Below, piece after piece: positions 23,231 to 31,877 of a stretch of DNA of 33,460 nucleotides (within the stretch, counting starts at the first letter, position 1; every line of letters starts with the position of its first letter). The notes under the pieces are model-generated. The model ran no database searches. It was not told where the DNA came from and saw only the letters and a program-made list of their open reading frames with translations. The translations under genes and the position numbers were made by a program. The stretch covers positions 1-33,460 of the forward strand of contig CAMFBM010000029.1 in the NCBI GenBank assembly GCA_945948555.1, read 5' to 3'. Origin of the DNA: an uncultured Bacteroidales bacterium. GTDB lineage: Bacteria; Bacteroidota; Bacteroidia; Bacteroidales; UBA932.

Positions 23231-23917
23231 ATGAAAAGGTTCCGCATTTTCCTGACAGTTGCAGTCCTTCTGGCATCTGCATCCTTGTCTGCCCAGGTCC
23301 GTTACGGAGTCATCGGCGGAGCGACTTTTTCCACGAACAAGTTCAAGGAAATAGGATCCGGCACTTTGACCAATTTCAATGCCGGTCTCACCCTCAAGGT
23401 CGGACTCCCGCTCGGTTTCTCATTCCAGCCGTCCCTGATTTACAATGTAAAGGGAGCAAAAATGACCGATGTTTCCGAAATCACCACGGATTTCAGCCGT
23501 TTTGACCTTACCGTCGGTTACCTTGAACTCCCGCTTTCCGTTCAGTGGGGACCTGACCTTCTGATCTGCCGTCCTTTCCTTGACGTGACTCCTTTTGTCG
23601 GCTATGCGGTGAACAACAAGATGGTTGCCACCCGAACGGGAGAGGGAACATCCACCACCGAGACGGGGCGCAACTCCTGGACTGATCTCAACCGTTTTGA
23701 GTACGGCGTGGGTCTCGGTTTCGGAATCGAGGTTTGGAGAATCCAGCTGCTTGCCCGCTACAACTGGAACCTTGGCAGTCTCTACAATGCAAAAAATGAT
23801 GCCACCGGTTCCAACTTCGGGCAGTTCGTAAAGAGTGCCTACGAAAAGCGCAGTTTCGGAGGCATCACTCTCACGGCCGCTGTCCTTTTTGGCGGTGGAC
23901 ACAGAAATAAAAAATAA
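23231..23917 (+). CDS. Outer membrane beta-barrel protein (PorT-like)
   Basis: A 228-residue protein with a signal peptide (about 1-21, MKRFRIFLTVAVLLASASLS, cut near SAQ). The mature part has alternating hydrophobic strands with Gly turns (YGVIGGATFSTN, LKVGLPLGFSFQPSLIYN, FEYGVGLGFGIEVWRIQLLARY, SFGGITLTAAVLFGG), as in the small outer-membrane beta-barrel family annotated as PorT or OMP_b-brl_2 in Bacteroidetes. About eight strands are expected. It probably sits in the outer membrane; the ligand is unknown. It lies in an operon 5 bases from trxA and 5 from the polyprenyl synthase. Confidence 0.85.
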   Translation: MKRFRIFLTVAVLLASASLSAQVRYGVIGGATFSTNKFKEIGSGTLTNFNAGLTLKVGLPLGFSFQPSLIYNVKGAKMTDVSEITTDFSRFDLTVGYLELPLSVQWGPDLLICRPFLDVTPFVGYAVNNKMVATRTGEGTSTTETGRNSWTDLNRFEYGVGLGFGIEVWRIQLLARYNWNLGSLYNAKNDATGSNFGQFVKSAYEKRSFGGITLTAAVLFGGGHRNKK

Positions 23918-23922
23918 TCCTG

Positions 23923-24915
23923 ATGAATCTGCAGAGGCTAAAAGAATTTCTCGGAGAGGATTGGGAGGCGGTTGACGGAAAAATCAGGACTGTTCTCGAA
24001 AGTGGCATACCTTACCTTGACAGCATCAATGACCTGGTGCTGTCAAGGTCCGGTAAGCAGTTGAGGCCTCTGATTTCAATTCTGACGGCGAGGGCTTGCG
24101 GGGCGGGCAAGGCGAATGACGCCAGCCATCGCTATGCCGCTGCAGCCGAACTTCTGCACAACGCCACCTTGTTCCACGATGATGTGGCTGACCAGAGTGA
24201 CAGCCGCAGGGGAAAGCCGACCGTCAATTCGATGTTCGGGCCGACCGTGTCGGTCCTGCTTGGTGACTATTGGCTGGTCAAGGCGATGGACTGCCTGCTT
24301 AATGACGGCGATGCCCAGACCTGCTTGAGGGTGACGAAGGTTTTCTCCAAGACGCTCGGCGATCTTGCTGAGGGGGAAATGCTCCAACTGGACAAGGCCG
24401 GGGACGGTGACACTACCGAGGCTGATTATGAAAGAATAATATACAGCAAGACGGCTTCCCTGTTTGAGGCGGCCGCGTTGTCGGCAGCAATGTCGGTGGG
24501 TGCCTCCGGATCCGTTGAGGCCGCAGTCGGGAAATATGCTGTGGCGCTCGGTATGGCTTTTCAGATAAGGGATGATATTTTTGATTACTCCTGCTCTTCG
24601 GAGAGTGTCGGAAAACCTGTCGGAGTTGACATACTTGAAAGGAAGATGACTTTGCCTCTGCTCGGAGCCCTGCGGAATGTCGGGACATCGGAAGAGAAGG
24701 AAATACGGCGCAAGGTCGGCGAAATTCCGGAACATCCTGAATACAAGGAGGAAATAATGTCTTTTGTCAGGGAGAACGGCGGAATGGAATATGCATCGCG
24801 GAGACTGGGGGATTTTGTCTCTGAGGCTGTTGATGCATTGGAAGTCCTGCCTGCATCAGAGGAAAAGAACTTTTTGCGGGACATTGCTTATTTTGTTGGG
24901 GAACGGTTGTCCTGA
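23923..24915 (+). CDS. Polyprenyl diphosphate synthase
   Basis: A 330-residue trans-prenyltransferase that extends an allylic diphosphate with IPP. The first Asp-rich motif is HDDVAD (Asp86, Asp87, Asp90), followed by RRGKPTVN; the second is RDDIFD (Asp217, Asp218, Asp221). GKQLRPL (44-50) is the IPP-binding region. Residues 4 and 5 before the first motif are small (Thr82, Ala81), which predicts a long-chain product, such as the side chain of menaquinone, rather than FPP. ispB-like is the likely type, but the chain length is not proven. It sits within the trxA operon. Confidence 0.92.
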   Translation: MNLQRLKEFLGEDWEAVDGKIRTVLESGIPYLDSINDLVLSRSGKQLRPLISILTARACGAGKANDASHRYAAAAELLHNATLFHDDVADQSDSRRGKPTVNSMFGPTVSVLLGDYWLVKAMDCLLNDGDAQTCLRVTKVFSKTLGDLAEGEMLQLDKAGDGDTTEADYERIIYSKTASLFEAAALSAAMSVGASGSVEAAVGKYAVALGMAFQIRDDIFDYSCSSESVGKPVGVDILERKMTLPLLGALRNVGTSEEKEIRRKVGEIPEHPEYKEEIMSFVRENGGMEYASRRLGDFVSEAVDALEVLPASEEKNFLRDIAYFVGERLS

Positions 24916-24950
24916 CCGTGAATAGCGCTCTACTGTCGGAAGGGGATTGA

Positions 24951-26096
24951 ATGGGAATTTTTATGGAAACATCTGGAATAAAAGGGATTGAGGAATTGGA
25001 AAAGGTTCTGGTGTCAATGGCGGATTCCGGCCGTGTGCCCCATGCAATGCTCTTTTACGAGAACGAGGGCTGCGGGGCGCTTCCACTTGTGCTGAATTTC
25101 TGCCGTTATCTCAACTGCCGCTCCCCGAAAAACGGAAAACCGTGCGGGGAATGTCCTTCCTGCAGGCAGATGGCGAAACTTGAGCATCCGGACATACATT
25201 TCATATTCCCTGTCAACACCAGCAACCGGTTGTCTTCTTCTGAGAAACCAATTTCCGCCGCCCTGCTGAAATGGTGGAGGGAATTGGCGTTGTCCAATCC
25301 GTATTTTCTTGAGAATGAGCTGTATCAGGCATTGGGGATAGAAGGGAAGGCTGCGGCTGTTGCCGTTGCCGAGGCAAAGTACATAATGGAGAAACTCTCT
25401 CTCTCCCCACTCCAGGACGGTTACAAGGCAGTAGTTGTCTGGCTTCCTGAGAAAATGAACGCGGAGACAGCCAACAGGCTTCTGAAGATTGTGGAGGAAC
25501 CTCCGGAGAAGACTTTGTTCATTTTTATCACTCATTCTCCCGAGAAGGTCCTTCAGACCATCTTTTCCCGCTGTCAGAGTTTCAGGGTGCCTCCGGCTTC
25601 CAGGGAGGAGGTCGCCCGGATTCTTGTGGAACGCTTCAATGTTTCCGAGGAGCAGGCGCAGGTGCAGGCTGCCGTCTCAGGTGGCAGTGTTGGCATGGCC
25701 CTGAGCAGGCTTGGGGACAGGGAGGACTACAACAGGAATATGGACCTGTTTGCCGATCTGCTGAACGGGGCTCTCAACCGTGACCTGTCGGTGACCCTGG
25801 AGGCAGCCGAGAATATAGCCGCGCTTCCTTCACGCGAGAAATTGAAAGGATTTTGTATATTTGCAGGCGACTGTATCAGAAAGATATATATGATAAAAAA
25901 AGGCATGTCATCAATCTCCAATGCCACGGAGCAGGAATTGCCTTTTCTTACCGGAATCGCCAAAGGATGCGGGGATGCCTTCTGCCCGAAGGCTCTCGGT
26001 TATTTCGACAAGGCCACCTCGCTGATTGACAGAAATGTCAACCAGAAGATTGTCTTCTGTGACCTTGCCGACCGTATTTATTTAAGTATAAGGTAG
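24951..26096 (+). CDS. holB: DNA polymerase III delta' subunit-like clamp loader protein
   Basis: A 381-residue AAA+ clamp-loader protein. The N-terminal PHAMLFYENEG is where a P-loop would be but lacks GKT, as in non-ATP-binding delta' proteins. A zinc site is formed by Cys56, Cys65, Cys68 and Cys71. EKMNAETANRLLKIVEEPPEKTLFIFITHSPEKVL and TIFSRCQSFRVPP (the SRC motif) are the strongest signs. The C-terminal collar follows. An ATG at 24963 would make a slightly shorter protein. The order delta' - ricT - gldH is recurrent in Bacteroidetes. Confidence 0.93.
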   Translation: MGIFMETSGIKGIEELEKVLVSMADSGRVPHAMLFYENEGCGALPLVLNFCRYLNCRSPKNGKPCGECPSCRQMAKLEHPDIHFIFPVNTSNRLSSSEKPISAALLKWWRELALSNPYFLENELYQALGIEGKAAAVAVAEAKYIMEKLSLSPLQDGYKAVVVWLPEKMNAETANRLLKIVEEPPEKTLFIFITHSPEKVLQTIFSRCQSFRVPPASREEVARILVERFNVSEEQAQVQAAVSGGSVGMALSRLGDREDYNRNMDLFADLLNGALNRDLSVTLEAAENIAALPSREKLKGFCIFAGDCIRKIYMIKKGMSSISNATEQELPFLTGIAKGCGDAFCPKALGYFDKATSLIDRNVNQKIVFCDLADRIYLSIR

Positions 26097-26100
26097 ATAT

Positions 26101-27246
26101 ATGAAACTTAACGATAACGAAAGCAAACAGTTCGACTGTTCGAGGGGTTGTACGGTGGAACGGACTGACGAAGGCGAGCTCAAATGTGAGTACCGTCAGG
26201 GATGCTGCAAACTGGAGGTTTACGACTGGCTTCCGGGAGTAAAGCAGGAACAGTACAGAAACTACTTCGAGGTAAGGTTCAAGAACACCCGTAAAGGAAT
26301 ATATGTCAATGCTTCCGGCCAGACCATCAAGACCGGGGACATGGTCATTGTCGAGGCTGCCACGGGGCACGACCTGGGCATAGTGACCCTTGAAGGTCCG
26401 GTAGTGTCCCGTCAGATGCTGTGCAAGAAAATCGATCCGGAGAATGCCGCTTTCAGGAAAATCTACCGCAAGGCAAAATTGTTCGACATAGAGAAATGGC
26501 AGGAGGCGATTGCACGTGAGCACGAGACGATGATTCGTGCACGGCAGATTGCCGCCGAGCTGGGACTGGATATGAAAATAGGGGATGTGGAGTTCCAGGG
26601 TGACGGTACAAAGGCGATTTTCTATTACATTGCGGACGGGAGGGTCGATTTCCGCCAGCTCATCAAGGTTTTTGCCGAGGAATTCCACATCAGAATCGAA
26701 ATGAAGCAGATCGGAGCCAGGCAGGAGGCCGGCTTGATAGGAGGCCTTGGGGTTTGCGGCCGTGAATTGTGCTGTTCAAACTATATTTCCGCCTTCCAGT
26801 CCATCACGACATCTGCTGCAAGAATACAGGATCTGTCCCTGAATCCGCAGAAACTTGCAGGGCAGTGCGGAAAATTGAAATGCTGTCTCAATTACGAGAC
26901 GGCATCCTACATTGACGCTCAGTCCCGTATCCCCCGCGTTTCCAACCCTCTGGAGTTCCAGGACGGTCTTGCATATCTGATGAAGACGGACATTCTCAAG
27001 GAAGTGATGTATTTCTCCTATGACCAGTCTTCGATGGCGAATCTGTATGCCCTCGATGCATCCCAGGTCCGGGAAATCATCAGGATGAACCGCAACGGAG
27101 TCAAGCCGGACTCCCTCAAGAGTGAGCCTGAGGCATCTGCACCGGATTTTGTTTCAGCCGTGGGTGACGACAGCATTACCCGTTTTGACGAGGATCGCAG
27201 GAAACGCCGGAGCAACAGGAAGAACAACAAGCGCAGGAAGAAATGA
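26101..27246 (+). CDS. PSP1 domain protein, RicT-like
   Basis: A 381-residue protein of the PSP1/RicT (YaaT) family. In Bacillus, RicT joins RicA and RicF in an iron-sulfur complex that aids RNase Y; the role in Bacteroidetes is not settled. The conserved core shows RARQIAAELGLDMKIGDVEF, ADGRVDFRQLIKVFAEEF and the Cys motifs CGRELCCSNY and LAGQCGKLKCCLNYE. An added N-terminal part has its own Cys cluster (Cys13, 17, 29, 35, 36) before YDWLPG. The C-terminus is very basic (DRRKRRSNRKNNKRRKK), fitting RNA contact. The stop overlaps the next start by ATGA (27243-27246). Confidence 0.9.
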   Translation: MKLNDNESKQFDCSRGCTVERTDEGELKCEYRQGCCKLEVYDWLPGVKQEQYRNYFEVRFKNTRKGIYVNASGQTIKTGDMVIVEAATGHDLGIVTLEGPVVSRQMLCKKIDPENAAFRKIYRKAKLFDIEKWQEAIAREHETMIRARQIAAELGLDMKIGDVEFQGDGTKAIFYYIADGRVDFRQLIKVFAEEFHIRIEMKQIGARQEAGLIGGLGVCGRELCCSNYISAFQSITTSAARIQDLSLNPQKLAGQCGKLKCCLNYETASYIDAQSRIPRVSNPLEFQDGLAYLMKTDILKEVMYFSYDQSSMANLYALDASQVREIIRMNRNGVKPDSLKSEPEASAPDFVSAVGDDSITRFDEDRRKRRSNRKNNKRRKK

Positions 27247-27731
27247 ACCGGTCTGTGGTAGCCTGTCTTGCGGGACTTGCCGCAGTTTTTATGGTATCCT
27301 CCTGTGCCGAGCCGCTGATTGAGAGCGGGTATGTGCGTAGCGGGGATGCCCCGGCTCCCGGTCGTTATGTCTTTGAACTCGATCTGACGGACAGTCTTTC
27401 GACCTACACCCTGTCATTTTACTCAGTGGCGGACCGGGAGGACTCCTCCTGCTTCGCTCCTGACATTTCCTTGGAAATCAGTCTGTTGTCACCTTCCGGA
27501 CGGAAATTCGGCGAGACTGTTGCTCTGCCTTCCGACAGGTGGCGCACCGAAGGAAAGATGCAGGCTGTGCTGCGGGAGGTTTACAGGGACGGCTTTGTCC
27601 CTTCGGAGTATGGTGTGTGGACAATGGAACTTAATGTAAGACCGGCCTGCGAATTTTTGTGCGGAATGGGCTATGAATTGAAAAGGAATAGAAATGGGAA
27701 AGGACAAACTCAGAAAATTCAAGGAAAATGA
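27243..27731 (+). CDS. GldH-like lipoprotein
   Basis: A 162-residue lipoprotein. The lipobox VSSC places the lipid on Cys21 after a short signal (MNRSVVACLAGLAAVFM). The mature part is beta-rich (GRYVFELDLTDSLSTYTLSFYSV, ISLLSPSGRKFGE, GVWTMELNVRP). The size, the lipid anchor and the place just after a ricT-like gene fit GldH, a lipoprotein needed for gliding in Flavobacterium and kept in many non-gliding Bacteroidales, where its job is unclear. The similarity is by context and overall pattern rather than a catalytic motif. The last 38 bases overlap trmB. Confidence 0.7.
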   Translation: MNRSVVACLAGLAAVFMVSSCAEPLIESGYVRSGDAPAPGRYVFELDLTDSLSTYTLSFYSVADREDSSCFAPDISLEISLLSPSGRKFGETVALPSDRWRTEGKMQAVLREVYRDGFVPSEYGVWTMELNVRPACEFLCGMGYELKRNRNGKGQTQKIQGK

Positions 27732-28455
27732 GACTTTCGGCTGTCTCATCCAGCCACGTACCGAGGATGTGTTCAGAACGGACCATCCCCTGAAAGGACA
27801 TTGGGGGGACACTTTCTTCGGGAATGACCATCCGATTGTCGTTGAACTGGGTTGCGGGAAAGGGGAGTACACCATCGACCTTGCCTTGAGGAATCCTTCC
27901 TGCAACTATATCGGGGTGGACATCAAGGGCGCAAGGCTGTGGAAAGGAGCGAAATATGCCACAGAGCACAATCTTCCGAATGTGGCCTTTCTCCGCACCA
28001 GAATCGAATTCATTGAATCACTGTTTGCCCCGGGGGAGATTTCTGAAATATGGATTACTTTCGCCGACCCCCAGATCGGAAGGGAGAAAAAACGTCTCAC
28101 AAGTCCTCTTTTTGTTGAAAGGTACCGTCACTTCCTTAAACCGGGAGGCATAGTGCATCTGAAAACCGACAGCCCCTATCTCCACGAGTATTCCAAACTG
28201 ATGGCTCAGGTGAACGGTCTGAAAATCCTTGCCGCATCCCGCGACATCTACGGTGCGGACAGGGAGGCGCTGTACAAAAGCGAAATGGCGTCAGTCTGCG
28301 GGACCGGCGCCATCGATGCTCTTTTCCAGGTGCAGACCTTCTACGAATCCCAGTACCTTGCCAAGGGTCTTCCGATTACCTATCTTGCCTTCAATATTGA
28401 CAGGGAGGGCAGTTACCTCAGCCCTGAGTGGGATGAATCGCTCTACGAGAGGTAG
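27694..28455 (+). CDS. trmB: tRNA (guanine-N7-)-methyltransferase
   Basis: A 253-residue SAM enzyme that makes m7G46 in tRNA variable loops. The SAM-binding motif is VVELGCGKGEYT (about 50-61), followed by IGVDIKGARLWKGA; the catalytic region has WITFADPQIGREKKRLTSP, and KTDSPYLHEYS and AFNIDREGSYLSPEWDESLYER close the chain. The N-terminal MGKDKLRKFKENETF is the normal Bacteroidetes start, so the 38-base overlap with the GldH-like gene is real. Last gene of the trxA operon; it converges on the PspC gene. Confidence 0.96.
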   Translation: MGKDKLRKFKENETFGCLIQPRTEDVFRTDHPLKGHWGDTFFGNDHPIVVELGCGKGEYTIDLALRNPSCNYIGVDIKGARLWKGAKYATEHNLPNVAFLRTRIEFIESLFAPGEISEIWITFADPQIGREKKRLTSPLFVERYRHFLKPGGIVHLKTDSPYLHEYSKLMAQVNGLKILAASRDIYGADREALYKSEMASVCGTGAIDALFQVQTFYESQYLAKGLPITYLAFNIDREGSYLSPEWDESLYER

Positions 28456-28478
28456 AATCCTGCACAGGTAAATATTCC

Positions 28479-29033
28479 CTAAGCAAATCTTCTCATATTC
28501 TCCTCGGTTGCAGGAATGCCCCTCATCTCGCATTTCTGTTTAGGAGTCCTGGCCGCAGGCGCAACGATGCAAATCGCAATGTAAATCCAGAATCCTGCCG
28601 AACCGATGAAAAGAGCGACCAGGAAAAGGATTCTCAAAAGCACCACATCCACATTGAAATACAGCGAAAGTCCGGAACACACTCCTCCGAGCATCTTGTT
28701 GTCCATATCCCTGTATAGCTTCTTCTCAGCTGTAATGTATTCAGCCTCATAGACCTTCTGTCCTGACGATGCCCTGCCGGCAGTCCAGTTCGGCATTCCG
28801 CATTGCTGCGCCGCGTTGTTCACCATCTCCACGTTCACGGTGTCCCTTGAGTTAAGTCCGCTGCGTAGTATGGTTGAGATTCTCGTCTCAAGTTCATTCA
28901 TCTTTGCCTCTTTGTCCGCAGTGCCGTCCAACCCTGTCCTGTAACTTTCAAGATAGCTCGACAGAGCTTCGTAGGCATCTTCCTCAAAAATGAAATTGTA
29001 ACCGCTGAGGGCGGCGTTGATTGTCTTTTTCAT
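28479..29033 (-). CDS. PspC domain membrane protein
   Basis: A 184-residue protein, starting at the ATG at 29033 (MKKTINAALSGYNF, with AGAAGGA nearby). An in-frame TTG at 29090 lies inside the promoter box and is rejected. The N-terminal ~100 residues are charged and helical (EEDAYEALSSYLESY), like the domain common to Bacteroidetes PspC proteins. The PspC domain is at about 120-170: KKLYRDMDNKMLGGVCSGLS, then VVLLRILFLVALFIGSAGFWIYIAICIVAPA with two hydrophobic segments. PspC proteins act in envelope stress; the PadR-type regulator that often goes with them is not next to it here. Confidence 0.88.
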   Translation of the reverse strand: MKKTINAALSGYNFIFEEDAYEALSSYLESYRTGLDGTADKEAKMNELETRISTILRSGLNSRDTVNVEMVNNAAQQCGMPNWTAGRASSGQKVYEAEYITAEKKLYRDMDNKMLGGVCSGLSLYFNVDVVLLRILFLVALFIGSAGFWIYIAICIVAPAARTPKQKCEMRGIPATEENMRRFA

Positions 29034-29087
29034 ATTGATGTCCTTCTGATAATTGATTATTGGATTGAAAATTTCCATCCTCTGCTG

Positions 29088-29095
29088 CAAAGATA
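29088..29095 (-). promoter_or_regulatory. -7 box for the PspC gene
   Basis: On the minus strand the sequence is TATCTTTG, a full match to TAnnTTTG, 54 bases upstream of the ATG at 29033. Confidence 0.6.
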
Positions 29096-29144
29096 TGTCA
29101 AATATTTTCTTACTTTGTGATTTGTTGCAAAAATATTAATCCAG

Positions 29145-30959
29145 ATGGACTGTTCAGAGAGGATTGCCCGTGTTCGGGAGATAATGAGTTCAAAGGGATG
29201 TGATGCCCTTGTCGTCTGTGCGGGAGACCCGCATTCAAGTGAATATCCTGCACCGAGATGGAAACAGATCGAATGGCTGACCGGATTCACCGGAGAGGCC
29301 GGGACATTGGTCCTGACGCAGTCCCACGCGGGGTTGTGGACTGATTCGAGGTATTTCATTCAGGCGGCATCCCAACTGGATGGAACAGGTGTCGAACTTC
29401 ACAGGATGGGAACTCCAGGGGTGGAGACCGTTCCGCAATGGCTCTCCGCCAATGCCAGGATAGTTGCCGTTGACGGGAGGTGTCTGTCCGTTGCCGGTGA
29501 GGCTGAAATCCGCGAGGCTCTTTGCACAGAAGATCCCGATGCCTTGCGCAAGGTGGTGGACATCCCCGACATCCTGGATGCTGTCTGGGATGACCGGCCG
29601 AGGATTCCGCGTTCCCCTGTTATCACTCTGGACCAGGAGTCCGTGGGCGAGACAAGAATGGAGAAAATTGCGTGGCTGCGGAATTTTCTCTACTCAAAGG
29701 ACTGCGGGGCGGTGCTTGTGACCTCGCTTGACGAGATTGCCTGGCTGCTGAATGTCAGGGGCAGTGACATTGAGTACAATCCCTATGTAATTTCATATCT
29801 GTATGTCACTCGGGAGAGAATCTGCTGGTTCGTCCTGAAGGACGGCGCCGGGACATTGCCTGCCGACACGGTTGACAGTTTCGGAGAACTCAGGTCGGAC
29901 GGGGTGGAAATCCTGAAATATGACGATGTCTTCGTCGAGGTGAACCCTGTGGAGGAAGACGGTCAGAGGATTTTCCTTGATCCTGCGACACTTAACCTGA
30001 GCTTGTACCGCTACATCTGCGATGTGTTCGGACTGGATAATGTGGTTTGTGGAGATTCTCCTGTCCAGCTTCGCAAGGCTGTCAAGAACTCCCGTGAGTT
30101 GGAGGGCTTGCGTGAGGCCTGGTTCGAGGACGGAATAGCAATGGAAAAATTCCTTTTCTGGCTTGAGCATGAGGTTGCTTCCGGCAGGGAGGTGACAGAG
30201 ATGGAGGCTTCTGTGAAACTGACATCTCTCAGGGCGGAAATAGAAGGCTACAAGGGAAACAGTTTCGAGAATATCTCTGCATACGGTCCCAATGCCGCCC
30301 TTCCTCATTACCAGACTCCGGTGCAGGGGTCCGCAGTCATACGCCCGCGCGGACTTTATCTGGTGGATTCCGGTGGGCAGTACCTGTTCGGGACGACAGA
30401 CATCACCCGAACTGTCCCGATGGGGGAATGCTCCGAACTGGAAAAAGAGGATTATACCTTGGTTCTCAAGGGTATGATTGATCTCTGCACTGCCGTCTTT
30501 CCTGAGGGTACCGCAGGGTGTCAGCTGGATATCCTTGCAAGGAATGCGCTGTGGCGTACCCGGCGGAATTTCGGTCACGGGACAGGTCACGGAATCGGCT
30601 TCTACCTCGGAGTGCACGAGGGGCCTCAGAGTATCAGGCAGAATTTCAACCGTTGTCCGATGCTTGAGGGGATGGTAACCTCAGATGAGCCCGGCATCTA
30701 CCGCGAAGGTTGTCACGGGGTGCGTCACGAGAATGTTATTCTCTGCACGGCTGCCGGAGAAAGCGAGTTCGGAAAGTGGTTGACATTCGAGACCCTTACT
30801 CTCTGTCACATAGACACTTCGGCCATCATCCCGGAATTGATGACAACGGAGGAAATCAAATGGCTGAATGCCTACAACGAGAAGGTTTACCGCAGGCTCT
30901 CTCCGCGTCTTGACGGTGAGGTCTCCGCCTGGCTCCGTGCCCGCACCCTCCCGCTCTGA
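29145..30959 (+). CDS. Xaa-Pro aminopeptidase (M24B)
   Basis: A 604-residue metallopeptidase that removes N-terminal residues before proline. Two creatinase-like N-terminal domains (about 1-320) are followed by the pita-bread catalytic domain. Its five metal ligands can be placed: Asp408 (VDSGGQY), Asp419 (TTDITRT), His482 (HGTGHGIGFYL), Glu515 (SDEPGIY) and Glu529 (RHENVIL). The three-domain length matches the large cytosolic aminopeptidase P type of eukaryotes and Bacteroidetes. No signal peptide is seen, so it is cytoplasmic. It diverges from the PspC gene and converges on sdhC. Confidence 0.96.
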   Translation: MDCSERIARVREIMSSKGCDALVVCAGDPHSSEYPAPRWKQIEWLTGFTGEAGTLVLTQSHAGLWTDSRYFIQAASQLDGTGVELHRMGTPGVETVPQWLSANARIVAVDGRCLSVAGEAEIREALCTEDPDALRKVVDIPDILDAVWDDRPRIPRSPVITLDQESVGETRMEKIAWLRNFLYSKDCGAVLVTSLDEIAWLLNVRGSDIEYNPYVISYLYVTRERICWFVLKDGAGTLPADTVDSFGELRSDGVEILKYDDVFVEVNPVEEDGQRIFLDPATLNLSLYRYICDVFGLDNVVCGDSPVQLRKAVKNSRELEGLREAWFEDGIAMEKFLFWLEHEVASGREVTEMEASVKLTSLRAEIEGYKGNSFENISAYGPNAALPHYQTPVQGSAVIRPRGLYLVDSGGQYLFGTTDITRTVPMGECSELEKEDYTLVLKGMIDLCTAVFPEGTAGCQLDILARNALWRTRRNFGHGTGHGIGFYLGVHEGPQSIRQNFNRCPMLEGMVTSDEPGIYREGCHGVRHENVILCTAAGESEFGKWLTFETLTLCHIDTSAIIPELMTTEEIKWLNAYNEKVYRRLSPRLDGEVSAWLRARTLPL

Positions 30960-30960
30960 G

Positions 30961-30999
30961 ATGCCCGACCTCCCCTTCATTCCCGGCTTGACCGGGAAT
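30961..30999. repeat. REP-like element, copy 3
   Basis: ATGCCCGACC (30961-30970) precedes the palindrome ATTCCCGG-CTTGA-CCGGGAAT (30979-30999). The same two blocks are found in the repeat island at 10762-10794 and 11443-11473. Confidence 0.55.
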
Positions 31000-31007
31000 C
31001 TCACGCA

Positions 31008-31039
31008 GAAAGAAAAACGGCTGACCAAACGGTCAGCCG
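31008..31039 (-). terminator. Intrinsic terminator of sdhC
   Basis: CGGCTGACC (31018-31026) pairs over 9 bp with GGTCAGCCG (31031-31039) around AAAC. The A-run at 31012-31016 gives the U-run on the minus strand, so it ends the sdhC transcript directly after the gene. Confidence 0.75.
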
Positions 31040-31062
31040 CCATTTTAATATGTCATATTTCC

Positions 31063-31758
31063 TTAACCGATGATACCGTGTGCCACCAGCCAGGCAGTGA
31101 CTGCAACAGTAGCGAATCCAAGGAAAATCAGGGTTGCGAAGATGTAACCAATGACATTGAGCCTCTTTGTCCAGATCTGGTTGCTCCAGCCGATTGTCTG
31201 GAATGCGCTCCAGAAACCGTGGGTGAGGTGGAACCAGAGTGCTCCGAACCAGATGATGTAGAGAACAACCATCCACCAGTGACGGAAAGTGGTCTCGAGA
31301 AGAAGGTAAGGATCGGTGGCTTCCTGACCCATGAATTCCTTCAACTGCATCTCGTCCCAGAAGTGGGTGAGGTGGAAAGCGATGAATCCCAGAACGATGA
31401 TTCCGAGGGCAAGCATATTCTTTGAAGCCCAGGACTCGGTCTTTGCCTTGCTTGCAACTGCGTAGCGGTTGTAACCTCCGCGGGTTCTGATGTTGCAGAT
31501 TGTCAGGTAGCAGGCGTAGATGATGTGAATCACGAAGCCGAACGCAAGAACCGGAACCATTACCGTCACGACAGGTGTTGACATGAACCAGCAGCCCAGG
31601 GCGAAAAGGCCGTCCTCCGCTCCCCAGGTACCCTGAATGGCGTCAATGACTGAAAAAAGGTTGATGCTTACGTGAAGAAGCAGGAAAATGATCAGGAACA
31701 GGCCGCTGATGCTCATAATGAGCTTTTTGCCTATTGAAGATGTGAAAATGTTTGCCAT
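31063..31758 (-). CDS. sdhC: Succinate dehydrogenase/fumarate reductase cytochrome b subunit
   Basis: A 231-residue inner-membrane protein with five helices that anchors the flavin and iron-sulfur subunits and moves electrons between menaquinone and succinate/fumarate. Likely heme ligands are His29, His78, His129 and His177 or His180, which fits the two-heme type B family known from Wolinella and Bacteroides; HVSINLFS, GFVIHIIYA, FHLTHFWDE and WFHLTHGFWSAFQTIGW are typical of the Bacteroidetes form. The flavoprotein and iron-sulfur genes that usually follow are absent: a terminator and a convergent peptidase gene come next. -7 box TATCTTTG lies upstream (31797-31804, minus). Confidence 0.93.
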   Translation of the reverse strand: MANIFTSSIGKKLIMSISGLFLIIFLLLHVSINLFSVIDAIQGTWGAEDGLFALGCWFMSTPVVTVMVPVLAFGFVIHIIYACYLTICNIRTRGGYNRYAVASKAKTESWASKNMLALGIIVLGFIAFHLTHFWDEMQLKEFMGQEATDPYLLLETTFRHWWMVVLYIIWFGALWFHLTHGFWSAFQTIGWSNQIWTKRLNVIGYIFATLIFLGFATVAVTAWLVAHGIIG

Positions 31759-31796
31759 ATCGTTTCTTTATGTGTTTCAATTTTCCAATGTGCCTG

Positions 31797-31804
31797 CAAA
31801 GATA
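31797..31804 (-). promoter_or_regulatory. -7 box for sdhC
   Basis: On the minus strand TATCTTTG, a full match to TAnnTTTG, 38 bases upstream of the sdhC start. Confidence 0.6.
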
Positions 31805-31836
31805 TATTCTTTCTTGCAAGTTTCATAATAATTCGA

Positions 31837-31844
31837 TACTTTTG
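31837..31844 (+). promoter_or_regulatory. -7 box for pyrH-frr
   Basis: TACTTTTG matches TAnnTTTG, 33 bases before the pyrH ATG; a TTG at 31814-31816 lies about 20 bases upstream as a -33 element. Confidence 0.6.
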
Positions 31845-31877
31845 TTAGTTGTAAACATTCATTTCGACAGAGATATT

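Noticed and set aside
26038..26688. 216-residue minus-strand open frame
   Set aside because: Antisense to the ricT-like gene with its conserved Cys motifs.
29793..30617. 274-residue minus-strand open frame
   Set aside because: Antisense to the aminopeptidase P gene; no motifs of its own.
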